In this document: one piece after another, positions 1 through 7,581 of the stretch
How positions within the stretch are numbered: position 1 is the first letter of the stretch
How the letters are laid out: the number at the start of each line of letters is the position of its first letter
NCBI GenBank assembly: GCA_039934475.1
Contig: JBDTMC010000264.1
Location: forward strand, 1 to 10,758
Length of the DNA: 10,758 nt
Direction: 5' to 3'
Source of the DNA: JBDTMC01 sp039934475
Lineage (GTDB): Bacteria; Acidobacteriota; Terriglobia; Bryobacterales; Bryobacteraceae
The notes under the pieces: model-generated
The model's input: only the letters and a program-made list of their open reading frames with translations
Database searches by the model: none
What the model was told of the DNA's origin: nothing
Position numbers and translations under genes: made by a program

Positions 1-1
1 G

Positions 2-1726
2 CGCGACGGCGTACGGCTGCAGACCGTGATCTTCACTCCCAAAGGCGTCGCGGAGCCGCTGCCGTTGTTGTTGGAGAGAACACCCTACGGCGTGCCGCCG
101 GCAACCGCTTTCGAGAAGGGTCTTCCGGCCGCGGGCTCCTCGACGGGGCGGCGATACATTCGAGTCATCCAAAACTTACGCGGGCGGTTTAAGTCGGAGG
201 GTAAGTTTGTCATGCAACGGCCTCCGCACGACCCATCGGAATCAAAAGGCGTGGACGAGACCACGGATGCGTGGGACACCATCGACTGGCTGGTGAAGAA
301 CGTGCCGAACAACAACGGGAAGGCGGGGATTCACGGGACGTCGTATTCGGGATGGACGACCGTGATGGCGGCGCTGGATCCGCATCCGGCGGTGAAGGCG
401 ATGATTGAGCAGGCTTCTCCGTCGGATATGTTCTTGGGCGACGATTTTCATCACAACGGCGCGTTCCGGCTGAGTTATGGATTTGAGTATTCGGCGCTGC
501 TGGAGACGACGGCGGAGGAGAACTATCACTTCAAGTTCGACCGCGCGGATACGTATGACTGGTACCTGGAATTGGGTTCGTTGAAGAATGCGCAATCGCG
601 GCATTTCCAAGGAAAGATTCCAACGTGGACGGACTTTGTGAAGCATCCGAACTATGACGAGTTTTGGAAGCGGCAGACTGTCATCAAGTACATGAACGAA
701 GTAAAGATCCCGATACTGCATACGGCGGGGTGGTGGGACCAGGAGGATTTCTACGGACCACAGAAGATCTACGCGAAATTGGAATCGCGGGATGAGAAGA
801 AGTGGAATTACTTCGTGGCGGGGCCGTGGAATCACGGGCAGTGGGGCAGGGACGGAACGCATTTGGGTCCGGTGACGTTTGGGTCGGACACTTCGAAGTA
901 TTACCGGGAGAAGATCTTCGCGCCTTGGTTCGATTACTGGCTGCGTGGGGAGGGAAAGGCTCCGGTGGCGGAGGCGACTACGTTTGAGACGGGTTCCAAT
1001 GAGTGGCGGCAGTATGAGGCGTGGCCCCCGAAGAGTGGAGTCAGTGAGCGGAAGCTCTATTTCCAGCCGGGGCGGAGGCTTTCCTTCGAAGTTCCGAAAG
1101 CGAGTGGCGACGCCGGGTATGACGAATATGTAAGCGATCCGGCGAACCCGGTGCCCTACCGGCCGCGTCCGGTGGCGCCGACGTATCCGGGGCCGGAGTG
1201 GCCGGTTTGGCTGGTGCAGGATCAGCGTTTTGTGGATCATCGGCCGGATGTTTTGAGCTGGGCGACGGAGCCTTTGAAAGAAGACTTGCGGGTGGTTGGC
1301 GATCTGCGAGCGGAGCTTTCTGCATCCACCTCAGGGACCGATAGCGACTGGGTGGTGAAAGTGATTGATGTGTATCCGGAAGACGCAGCGGACGGGATGG
1401 GCGGGTATCAGTTGATGATTGCGGACGAGATCTTGCGTGGCCGTTTCCGGAATGGATTTGAGAAGCCGGAGGCGATTCCGGCCAACCGCGTGGTGCCGTA
1501 TTCGATTGATTTACATACCAACGACCATGTGTTTCTGAAAGGGCACCGGGTGATGGTTCAAGTTCAGAGTTCCTGGTTCCCGGTGTACGATCGCAATCCG
1601 CAGAAGTTTGTACCGAGTATCTTTGAGGCCAGCGAAGGGGATTATCAGAAGGCGGTGCAGAGGGTGTACCGGAGCGGAGCGCGGTTGAGTTCGGTGGTGC
1701 TGCCGGTGATGGAGGCGGGTAAGTAG
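2..1726 (+). CDS. CocE/NonD family alpha/beta hydrolase (X-Pro dipeptidyl-peptidase type), 5' partial
   Basis: This is a serine hydrolase of the CocE/NonD, X-Pro dipeptidyl-peptidase S15-like superfamily. Members cleave esters, amides or Xaa-Pro peptides and are often secreted. The frame is open to the left edge. Codons before the first GTG (position 26) read RDGVRLQT, the usual family opening, so the true start and any signal peptide lie outside the window. Counting from base 2, the nucleophile is Ser114 in GTSYSG (341-343). The acid is probably Asp246 in GWWDQ (737-739) and the base His278 in PWNHG (833-835). LLERTPY near the N-terminus is also typical. The last ~230 residues, from about LYFQPG onward, match the family's C-terminal jelly-roll domain (PepX_C type). 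About 574 residues are visible, so perhaps only 20-60 are missing. The substrate cannot be told from the sequence. The family is clear; the exact activity is not. Confidence 0.9.
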   Translation, partial: RDGVRLQTVIFTPKGVAEPLPLLLERTPYGVPPATAFEKGLPAAGSSTGRRYIRVIQNLRGRFKSEGKFVMQRPPHDPSESKGVDETTDAWDTIDWLVKNVPNNNGKAGIHGTSYSGWTTVMAALDPHPAVKAMIEQASPSDMFLGDDFHHNGAFRLSYGFEYSALLETTAEENYHFKFDRADTYDWYLELGSLKNAQSRHFQGKIPTWTDFVKHPNYDEFWKRQTVIKYMNEVKIPILHTAGWWDQEDFYGPQKIYAKLESRDEKKWNYFVAGPWNHGQWGRDGTHLGPVTFGSDTSKYYREKIFAPWFDYWLRGEGKAPVAEATTFETGSNEWRQYEAWPPKSGVSERKLYFQPGRRLSFEVPKASGDAGYDEYVSDPANPVPYRPRPVAPTYPGPEWPVWLVQDQRFVDHRPDVLSWATEPLKEDLRVVGDLRAELSASTSGTDSDWVVKVIDVYPEDAADGMGGYQLMIADEILRGRFRNGFEKPEAIPANRVVPYSIDLHTNDHVFLKGHRVMVQVQSSWFPVYDRNPQKFVPSIFEASEGDYQKAVQRVYRSGARLSSVVLPVMEAGK

Positions 1727-1902
1727 TGGAGTATTTCTTCGCCTGTCCTTACTGCTGGGAGGAGATCTCCATGGTGCTGGATACATCAGTGCGGGGGCAG
1801 ACTTACGTAGAGGACTGCGAAGTTTGTTGTCATCCGATTGAAGTCAGATATGGGGTGGAGGATGGGGAGATCACGGAGTTTGAGGCTGCCGTAATGGAGT
1901 AG
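1726..1902 (+). CDS. CPXCG motif-containing cysteine-rich zinc-ribbon protein, 58 aa
   Basis: This small protein matches the conserved 'Cys-rich CPXCG' family of ~60-residue bacterial proteins of unknown function. I translated it by hand: it opens MEYFFACPYCWEEISM and has a second cluster, EDCEVCCHPIEV. Cys7/Cys10 and Cys31/Cys34 (plus Cys35) form two CxxC knuckles expected to bind one zinc. The acidic tail with VEDGEI is also typical. The GTG start shares its first G with the TAG stop of the upstream hydrolase. A GGAGG lies 10 bases upstream (1711-1715), and an in-frame TAA at 1720-1722 rules out a longer start. The overlap suggests translational coupling to the hydrolase. The 3' end overlaps the convergent transporter gene by 32 bases. 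The role is unknown; a nucleic-acid or protein-binding adaptor is only a guess. Confidence 0.88.
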   Translation: MEYFFACPYCWEEISMVLDTSVRGQTYVEDCEVCCHPIEVRYGVEDGEITEFEAAVME

Positions 1903-3085
1903 GCGCGAACAGACGGTCAGGCAGAAGCCAGTAAGTGAGGGCTGCGGAGAGCGGGTGCATGAGACCGGCCAGCAGGAAGACCGGGGTGTAAGAGAAGTTA
2001 GCGACCAGCCAGCCGGTGCCTAAGTTGGCGATCATGCCGCCGACGGCTCCGCCCATGCCGGAGAAGCCGGTGGCGGTGCCGATTTCGTTTCCGGGAAAGA
2101 GGTCAAGCGGTAGGGCTTGCAAGTTTGAGACCCAGAGGGCGTGGCCTATTCCCATCAGGCTGATAGCACCGATGGCCATCCAGGCTTCAGGCACGCGAGG
2201 GGCGAGAATGGCCGCGGGCATGATGGCGGCCCCCATGAGCATGACGGCTTTGCGGGCGCGCGGCAGCGGCCAGCCGGCGCGCATGAGACGGCCGGAGAGC
2301 CAGCCTCCGGCGAGGTAGGCAATTCCGTTGAAGACGAAGGGCACCCAGGCGTAGCGGCCGACCATGGCGAGGTCGAAGTTTCGCTCAGAGCGCAGGTATT
2401 CGGGTAGCCAGAAGATGACGAAGTAGATTACGGGGTCAGTGAAGAAGCGGGTGAGGATGAGCGTCCAGCAGCCGCGCTTGCGCATGATGGTGCGCCAGTC
2501 TACTGTGGCGGCGGGCGCGGATTGCGCGGCGTTGGCGGGTGGGCTGTAGATGGTGAGCCAGAGGACGAGCCACACCAGGCCGAGGGAGCCAGTGGCAAGA
2601 AACGCGGCTCGCCAGCCATACTGCAGGGTGATCCAGGCAACTACAGGCGGCGCCAGTGCGGAGCCTATGGAAGACCCCGCGCTGAAGATGCCGATTCCCA
2701 ACGCCCGCTGTTCCGGCGGAAACCACTCAGCAACGGCCTTGGCGGCTGCGGGCCAGTTGCCAGGCTCAGTAAGGCCGAGGGCGAAGCGCCAACCACCAAG
2801 AGTCCATTTCCCTAGCGCGGCGGCGTGGAGCATCTGCGCGGCAGACCAGGCGGCGACGAAGAAGGCGTAGCCGCGACGAGTGCCGAGGCGATCGACGATG
2901 TAGCCGGAGCCGGCGTACATGATGGCGTAGGCCAACAGGAAGAGCGTGACGATGTGAGAGTAGTCCTGCGCGGTGAGATGGAATTCGCGGCGGACATCGA
3001 CGGAGACTACGGAGAGCGTGAGGCGATCAGCGTAGTTCAGCAGCGTGGCGGCGCAGAGCAGCGCGGCGATGGACCAGCGCTTCAT
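1871..3085 (-). CDS. MFS transporter, ACS family (hexuronate/galactonate type)
   Basis: This 404-residue inner-membrane transporter of the major facilitator superfamily has about 12 hydrophobic segments. Helix 1 ends in NYADR (residues 17-21), the counterpart of NYLDR in the anion:cation symporter family (ExuT, DgoT). GYIVDRLGTRR (61-71) is the loop 2-3 motif A. Residues 100-123 (RFALGLTEPGNWPAA..AEWFP) match the helix 4-5 signature of ExuT/DgoT proteins, with Arg100 and Glu107 in the transport path. YGWRAAF follows before helix 6. Known relatives import sugar acids such as glucuronate, galacturonate or galactonate with protons; the substrate here is inferred only by family. The ATG overlaps the TGA of the upstream glycosyltransferase (ATGA), so translation is probably coupled. 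It is slightly shorter than the usual ~430 residues, mainly in the central loop and tail. No sugar-acid catabolic genes lie in the window. Confidence 0.87.
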   Translation of the reverse strand: MKRWSIAALLCAATLLNYADRLTLSVVSVDVRREFHLTAQDYSHIVTLFLLAYAIMYAGSGYIVDRLGTRRGYAFFVAAWSAAQMLHAAALGKWTLGGWRFALGLTEPGNWPAAAKAVAEWFPPEQRALGIGIFSAGSSIGSALAPPVVAWITLQYGWRAAFLATGSLGLVWLVLWLTIYSPPANAAQSAPAATVDWRTIMRKRGCWTLILTRFFTDPVIYFVIFWLPEYLRSERNFDLAMVGRYAWVPFVFNGIAYLAGGWLSGRLMRAGWPLPRARKAVMLMGAAIMPAAILAPRVPEAWMAIGAISLMGIGHALWVSNLQALPLDLFPGNEIGTATGFSGMGGAVGGMIANLGTGWLVANFSYTPVFLLAGLMHPLSAALTYWLLPDRLFAPTPLRQPQTP

Positions 3086-4764
3086 GGGCGGAACCCCAAG
3101 GCGGCGATGGCTGCTCCAAGCGTGCGGGGATCGCCATTGCTGGGACGGTATGTCGGCGTGACGGTGAGTTCCACGACGGGATCGAGGGAGATTCCTTCCG
3201 GTATCGGCCAGCGGACGGTGTCCCAGCCTGTCTTCGTGAAGAGATGGCTGCCGAGGATGTGGCCGTCGAGCGAGACCTGCACGTTGGGTGCGCCGCTCTG
3301 CGTGATTTGGAGTGGGCTGACGTTCACGGTGAGATCAAAGTGTTTCACACCGGCAGGGCGATGGAGGCGCGCGGTGGCGCGGGGGCCGATCCAACGGTAG
3401 TCGCTTTCGAGAGTGTACCAGCCGTCGTCGAGCTGCCAGATGGGGGTGTCTAGGCCCATGCGAATGTAGGATTCGATGGGCGCGCCGGTGAGGCGGGTGA
3501 TGGTGAAGAGGCGCTGGAAGGGTTGGGACCAACTGAGGACGGCGAGACCATCCTTATGCAAAGCTTGCTGCGCTTCACGATCCTGCATGTCGCGGATTTC
3601 GATATTCGGGTTGTTGGCGATGCGGCGGATGGCGGCTTCTACACCCCAGCGGTGGAGCGAGGGAGGGGCTCCGTCGAAGACGACGGTTGTGATCTTGGGC
3701 TGCGAGGCGAAGAAGGCGGCGGCTTGGGTTACGTACGCTCGATTTTCGTGGGCGGTGGCGAGCGTGGCCTTACGGTCCTCGATCATGACGCGGTAGTTGA
3801 TGGGGATCCAGAGCGCGAAGAAGAGGGCGACGTAAACGGGGCGAACGGATTCGGCCAGCGCGGAGAGTCCGAGGGCGAGGGCGAAGAGCGGGACGTAGAG
3901 GTAGACGGCGAAGAGGCGGCCGGGAAGGAAGAGGAGCGGGACCATAAAGAGGAACGCGGAGGCGACGCCGAACCAGAGGCGGCGGTTGCGGATGAGAAGG
4001 GCGAGGGGCAGCAGCGCGAAGCCGGCCCAAGGGGCGAGAAGGATGTGGTCGGCGTAGAAGTGGAGACAGGTGCGGAAGGCATCGAGGCTGAAGTGGAGGG
4101 CGTAGTCGCCTTGGCGGCCGTGATTGAGGAAGAGAGCCTGGAGGCCGAAGGAAGCCGAGATGGCGAAGAAGGGGATGAGCGGTTTCCAGCGGCGGCTGCC
4201 GAGCCAGTATTCGTAGAGGGCGAGTACGGCGGGGAGCATGACGGCGATTTCTTTGGATTTGTAGGCGAGCCAGAAAGCGAGCAGGCTGAGGATGATTTTG
4301 TTGTGTGTGTACGCGATTAGGGCAAGAAGGCAGAAGCAGGCGCAGAGGATGTCGAAGAGGTACATGGGGCGCCAGTAGGCATCGAAGACTCCCATATGGA
4401 AGGCAAAGAAAAGAGCGGCGGCGGTGGCGGCGACGGGTGTGGCTTTGAGGCGGCGGGCGAGCAGCCAGAGGAGCCACACGTTGAAGAGATGAACGACGTG
4501 GATGAAGGCGATGTAGGGGCGGAAATCGAGGCCGGCGGCGTTGCCGAGGAGGCGATAGGCAAGGTGGCCGGTGGGGCGGAAATTGTCGGCGGCGAGCTGG
4601 GGCGTGAGGAGGCCGACGAGGAAGGTGCCAGGGTGGACGCGGGTCGTCCAGCCGAGGTTGTCGAGGTCGTCGTCCTGAAAGTAGCCGCCATAGGCGCCAC
4701 GATTGGCGATGAGAAAAAGGAGGATGAGGGCGGCGAGTAGAGCGGCGCCCAACCACTTCGACAT
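3082..4764 (-). CDS. GT-C-like integral membrane glycosyltransferase with C-terminal soluble domain
   Basis: This 560-residue membrane protein has about 10-11 hydrophobic segments in residues 4-323 and a ~235-residue soluble C-terminal part. The layout fits GT-C glycosyltransferases, which use lipid-linked sugars on the periplasmic face. The first extracytoplasmic loop carries an acidic cluster, FQDDDLDN (29-36), where GT-C enzymes keep their catalytic or metal-binding acids. FRPTGHL (62-68) and AYKSKE..MLP (167-178) recall conserved spots in TMTC/PMT-like bacterial proteins. The C-terminal part is rich in predicted beta strands (for example ATARLHRP, LTVNVSP, VQVSLDGH) and may be a carbohydrate-binding-like jelly roll. 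This domain call is inference. The gene starts a two-gene operon with the MFS transporter. There is no clear Shine-Dalgarno before the ATG. Family assignment is moderately sure; donor and acceptor are unknown. Confidence 0.7.
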   Translation of the reverse strand: MSKWLGAALLAALILLFLIANRGAYGGYFQDDDLDNLGWTTRVHPGTFLVGLLTPQLAADNFRPTGHLAYRLLGNAAGLDFRPYIAFIHVVHLFNVWLLWLLARRLKATPVAATAAALFFAFHMGVFDAYWRPMYLFDILCACFCLLALIAYTHNKIILSLLAFWLAYKSKEIAVMLPAVLALYEYWLGSRRWKPLIPFFAISASFGLQALFLNHGRQGDYALHFSLDAFRTCLHFYADHILLAPWAGFALLPLALLIRNRRLWFGVASAFLFMVPLLFLPGRLFAVYLYVPLFALALGLSALAESVRPVYVALFFALWIPINYRVMIEDRKATLATAHENRAYVTQAAAFFASQPKITTVVFDGAPPSLHRWGVEAAIRRIANNPNIEIRDMQDREAQQALHKDGLAVLSWSQPFQRLFTITRLTGAPIESYIRMGLDTPIWQLDDGWYTLESDYRWIGPRATARLHRPAGVKHFDLTVNVSPLQITQSGAPNVQVSLDGHILGSHLFTKTGWDTVRWPIPEGISLDPVVELTVTPTYRPSNGDPRTLGAAIAALGFRP

Positions 4765-4794
4765 AAGGGACCATTCTAACGCTGGGGCGTATGT

Positions 4795-4800
4795 TATGAT
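4795..4800 (+). promoter_or_regulatory. possible -10 element (TATGAT) for tRNA-Ser
   Basis: TATGAT matches five of six bases of the sigma70 -10 consensus. It would start transcription near 4807, about 16 bases before the mature tRNA, a sensible precursor leader. No good -35 sits 16-18 bases upstream, so this is weak. The 58-base spacer must also hold the promoter of the divergent glycosyltransferase operon. A minus-strand TAGAAT (4778 down to 4773) is the only candidate there. Confidence 0.33.
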
Positions 4801-4822
4801 GCGAAAAGACCCACCAGAAGCC

Positions 4823-4917
<95 letters not shown>

Positions 4918-4934
4918 GTCTTCCTCCACCTTAA

Positions 4935-4962
4935 AGTGAGCCGATCTTCACAAGATCTCACT
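4935..4962 (+). terminator. possible hairpin terminator behind tRNA-Ser
   Basis: GATCTT and AAGATC form a 6-bp stem around a CAC loop. This is extended by AGTGA/TCACT after a 3-base bulge. It begins 17 bases past the CCA end, a plausible place to stop tRNA transcription. No T-run follows, so it could equally be a processing signal or chance. Confidence 0.33.
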
Positions 4963-5251
4963 GCCTTCGGCTTAATCTCCGCCACGGGCTCAGGGCGGTG
5001 CCCACCAAACTCAAGAAATCTCCTCAATCCGTTCAGCAACTTACAGTCCAACTCCCTCTCCAGCCCCTTCCCCAGGATGGATAATAGAACTGATGGTAGA
5101 GAGCCATACGCATCCGGCCGAAACCGATTAACCATACTGAACGGTCCGGATTTCAACACTTTCATCACCGCGGTCGTCGAGAAAAGAGCCCGAAAATCGA
5201 CGGAACCAGGAGAAACAAAAGGAGATCGAAACCGGACGCCGGCGAACACTT

Positions 5252-5267
5252 TTCAACACTTCAACAC
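5252..5267 (+). repeat. tandem TTCAACAC octamer, with a further copy at 5152
   Basis: TTCAACAC occurs twice back to back (5252-5259, 5260-5267) and once more at 5152-5159. The copies at 5151-5161 and 5251-5261 agree over 11 bases and lie exactly 100 bases apart. They sit 44-160 bases before the start of the 5311 gene, so they could be sites for a regulator. No palindrome supports that, and chance is possible in so short a repeat. Confidence 0.4.
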
Positions 5268-5310
5268 GATTTTTGGTTGAACAATACCGGCCCTCATACC
5301 CGAAACCGCC

Positions 5311-5514
5311 ATGTCCCTGACCGACGGCCAATACGAAGAAGAAAAGACTAAGGGACCACCCTTAATCCTCCTCATTCTGGGCCTCTCCGTCCCCATCACC
5401 CTAATCCTGATCGGGATTGGGAGAATCGCCGACCGCCGCTGGCTCATCCTCCCCGTCATCCTCCTCCTCGCCGCCCGCGTCATCGAACGCCTCAACCGCA
5501 AGCGCCCCCGCTAG
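5311..5514 (+). CDS. small two-helix membrane protein, 67 aa, unknown function
   Basis: I do not recognise a family. The protein has a charged N-terminus (DGQYEEEKTK), a hydrophobic segment at about residues 18-36 (LILLILGLSVPITLILIGI), a short GRIADRR turn, a second hydrophobic segment at about 44-57 (LILPVILLLAARV) and a basic tail ending NRKRPR. This is a plausible helical hairpin with both ends in the cytoplasm. Codons strongly prefer C in the third position (CTC, ATC, GCC, CGC), as in the genes to the right, which argues that it is real. The stop is 19 bases before the signal-peptide ATG of the S9 peptidase, so the two are probably cotranscribed. No strong ribosome-binding site precedes the ATG. 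It could be a helper of the peptidase or simply the first gene of the operon. Confidence 0.65.
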   Translation: MSLTDGQYEEEKTKGPPLILLILGLSVPITLILIGIGRIADRRWLILPVILLLAARVIERLNRKRPR

Positions 5515-5533
5515 CGGAGCTACAATCAGGGTT

Positions 5534-7564
5534 ATGCTCAGGACCACGTGCGCCCTTCTGTTCGCGCTCACCGCCGCACCCCTCATTGCCCAAAAGCTCC
5601 CCTTCACCGCACAGGCCCTGCTGCAGATCAACCGCATCGGCGAACCCCAACTCTCCCCCGACGGCAAACTGGTCGCCTTCACCGTTCAATCCATCGACCT
5701 CCCCGCCAATGCACGCCCCCGCCACATCTGGCTCGTCCCCCTCGAAGGCGGAGCCCCCAAGGCAATCACCAACGCCGGCAGCACTAACATGCGCCCTCGT
5801 TGGTCCCCCGACTCCAGGCACATCGCCTTCATCTCTGACCGCGCCGGCTCCGCTCAGATCTGGATCATGAGCGCCGACGGCTCCAATCCCAAACAGATCA
5901 CTACTCTCTCTACCGAAGCCGACGGAGTCACTTACTCGCCCGACGGCAAGAACTTAGTCTTTACCAGCGACGTCTTTCCCGATTGTCCTGACGACGCCTG
6001 CAACGCCCGCAAGCTCGAAGCCGAAAAAGCGAGCAAGGTGAAGGCCCGCGTCTACACCAATCTCCTCTATCGCCACTGGACCGCCTTCCAAACGGCCCGC
6101 CGCAAGCACCTCCTCGTGATCCCCGCCGAAGGCGGCCCCGCCAAGGACCTCACACCCGGCCCGCGCGACGTCCCGCCCTTCTCCCTCGGCGGCCCCGACG
6201 ACTACGCCATCTCCCCCGATAGCACCGAAGTCTGCTACGTCATGAACCCTGACGCCGACCTCGCCACCAGCACCAATAGCGAGTTATTCACAGTCCCCAT
6301 CACCGGCGGCGAATCGAAGAAGCTCACTGAGAACCCCGCCGCCGACGCCTCCCCTTCTTACTCGCCCGATGGTAAGTACCTCGCTTGGCGTATGCAGGTC
6401 CGTCCCGGCTACGAAGGCGACCGCTGGCGTCTCGCCGTCATGGAGCGAGCCACCGCTAAAACCAGTCTCCTCACGGAGTCCCTGGATCGGCCCATCACCG
6501 GCTTCACCTGGACCCCCGATTCCCACCGCCTCGTCTTCTCCATGGAGGACCGCGGCAGCCAGACCCTCCAGATGATCCCCGTCACCGGAGGCGCCGTGCG
6601 CGCCCTTATCAGCGGAGCCAGCCACGTCGACGACATCCAACTCACGCCCGACAACAAGACCATGATCTTCACTGAGAACAGCGGCTCCAAGCCCGTGGAG
6701 ATCTATCGCATCTCGTCCGCCGGCGGCAGTCCCGTCCCGCTCACCCACCTCAACGATGCCCTGCTCAGTCGCTACCAACTAAGTCCTCTGGAGGAAGTAA
6801 CGGCCGATAGCACCGACGGCTCCAAGGTAGCGGCCTTCATCGTCAAGCCTTTCAACTTCGACGCCAATAAGAAATACCCCGCGCTCTTCCTCATCCACGG
6901 CGGCCCGCAAGGCGCCTGGGGCGAGAGTTGGACTTACCGCTGGAACGCCCAGGTCTTCGCCGCCGCCGGCTATGTCGTCGTCATGCCCAATCCGCGCGGC
7001 TCCACGGGTTACGGCCAGAAGTTCACAGACGACATCAACGGCGATTGGGGTGGCAAAGCCTTCGACGACATCATGGCTATCGTCGATCAAACCGCCGCCA
7101 AGCCCTATGTCGATCCGGCGCGCCTCGCCGCCGCCGGAGGCTCCTACGGTGGTTACATGATCAACTGGATGCTCGGCCATACGGACCGCTTCAAAGCCTT
7201 CGTCAGCCACTCCGGCGTCTTTGACTTGCGCAGCGAAGCAGGCGAAACCGAAGAACTCTGGTTCCCGCTCTGGGAGTTCAAAGGCATGCCCTGGGAGAAC
7301 CCGGAGATGTACGCCAAATGGTCCCCCAGTTACTACGTGAAAGATTTCAAAACGCCCACCCTGGTCATCCATGGCGAGCTGGACTACCGCGTCCCGGTCG
7401 GCCAGGGCATGCAACTCTTCACCGCACTGCAGATGCAGAAGGTGCCCTCCAAACTCCTGCTGTTCCCCGACGAAGGCCACTGGGTGACCAAGCCGCAGAA
7501 CAGCGAATTCTGGTACGGCCAGTTCCTCGAATGGATTGGCGAGTGGACGGCCAAGAAGCCATAA
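5534..7564 (+). CDS. S9-family serine peptidase (prolyl oligopeptidase-like), secreted
   Basis: This 676-residue exported peptidase of the S9 (prolyl oligopeptidase/acylaminoacyl-peptidase/DPP-IV) group cleaves short peptides, often after proline or alanine. I chose the ATG at 5534 because it opens a signal peptide (MLRTTCALLFALTAAPLIAQ). The frame stays open upstream to 5417, but that part is only the other frame of the 67-residue gene. Residues ~35-440 are a beta-propeller with WD40-like PD40 repeats: LSPDGKLVAF, WSPDSRHIAF, YSPDGKNLVF, YSPDGKYLAW, WTPDSHRLVF and LTPDNKTMIF. The alpha/beta-hydrolase domain starts near 445, with HGGP forming the oxyanion region. The triad is Ser537 in GGSYGG, Asp617 in GELDYRVP and His649 in DEGHW. 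All catalytic residues are present. Periplasmic location is inferred. It lies 17 bases before the LarA-like gene, in one likely operon. Confidence 0.93.
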   Translation: MLRTTCALLFALTAAPLIAQKLPFTAQALLQINRIGEPQLSPDGKLVAFTVQSIDLPANARPRHIWLVPLEGGAPKAITNAGSTNMRPRWSPDSRHIAFISDRAGSAQIWIMSADGSNPKQITTLSTEADGVTYSPDGKNLVFTSDVFPDCPDDACNARKLEAEKASKVKARVYTNLLYRHWTAFQTARRKHLLVIPAEGGPAKDLTPGPRDVPPFSLGGPDDYAISPDSTEVCYVMNPDADLATSTNSELFTVPITGGESKKLTENPAADASPSYSPDGKYLAWRMQVRPGYEGDRWRLAVMERATAKTSLLTESLDRPITGFTWTPDSHRLVFSMEDRGSQTLQMIPVTGGAVRALISGASHVDDIQLTPDNKTMIFTENSGSKPVEIYRISSAGGSPVPLTHLNDALLSRYQLSPLEEVTADSTDGSKVAAFIVKPFNFDANKKYPALFLIHGGPQGAWGESWTYRWNAQVFAAAGYVVVMPNPRGSTGYGQKFTDDINGDWGGKAFDDIMAIVDQTAAKPYVDPARLAAAGGSYGGYMINWMLGHTDRFKAFVSHSGVFDLRSEAGETEELWFPLWEFKGMPWENPEMYAKWSPSYYVKDFKTPTLVIHGELDYRVPVGQGMQLFTALQMQKVPSKLLLFPDEGHWVTKPQNSEFWYGQFLEWIGEWTAKKP

Positions 7565-7581
7565 GTTAGCCTAAGGACTCC

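Larger units (their letters stand above)
4918..5310. other. 393-bp spacer without a supported gene
   Basis: Between the tRNA and the small membrane protein gene I see no credible coding region. Frames that cross it also read straight through the tRNA. Composition is richer in A/T than the flanking genes, with purine-rich stretches around 5180-5230. It holds the hairpin just behind the tRNA and the TTCAACAC repeats. The promoter of the 5311-8841 operon should lie here, but I could not pick out a convincing -35/-10 pair. The position behind a tRNA would suit an old integration site, yet no repeat of the tRNA 3' end and no integrase remnant is visible. Confidence 0.6.

Noticed and set aside
242..1240. 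Arg-rich 332-residue minus-strand frame
   Set aside because: It is a shadow of the CocE-like gene. Its low-complexity Arg/Pro/Leu content comes from the GC-rich third positions of the real gene.
3523..4320. Glu/Gly-rich 265-residue plus-strand frame
   Set aside because: It is the complement of the glycosyltransferase gene, and its acidic composition is that of a shadow frame without domains.
5417..5533. N-terminal extension of the S9 peptidase
   Set aside because: The Ser/Ala/Pro-rich 39 residues are an alternative frame of the small membrane protein gene, and the signal peptide begins at 5534.
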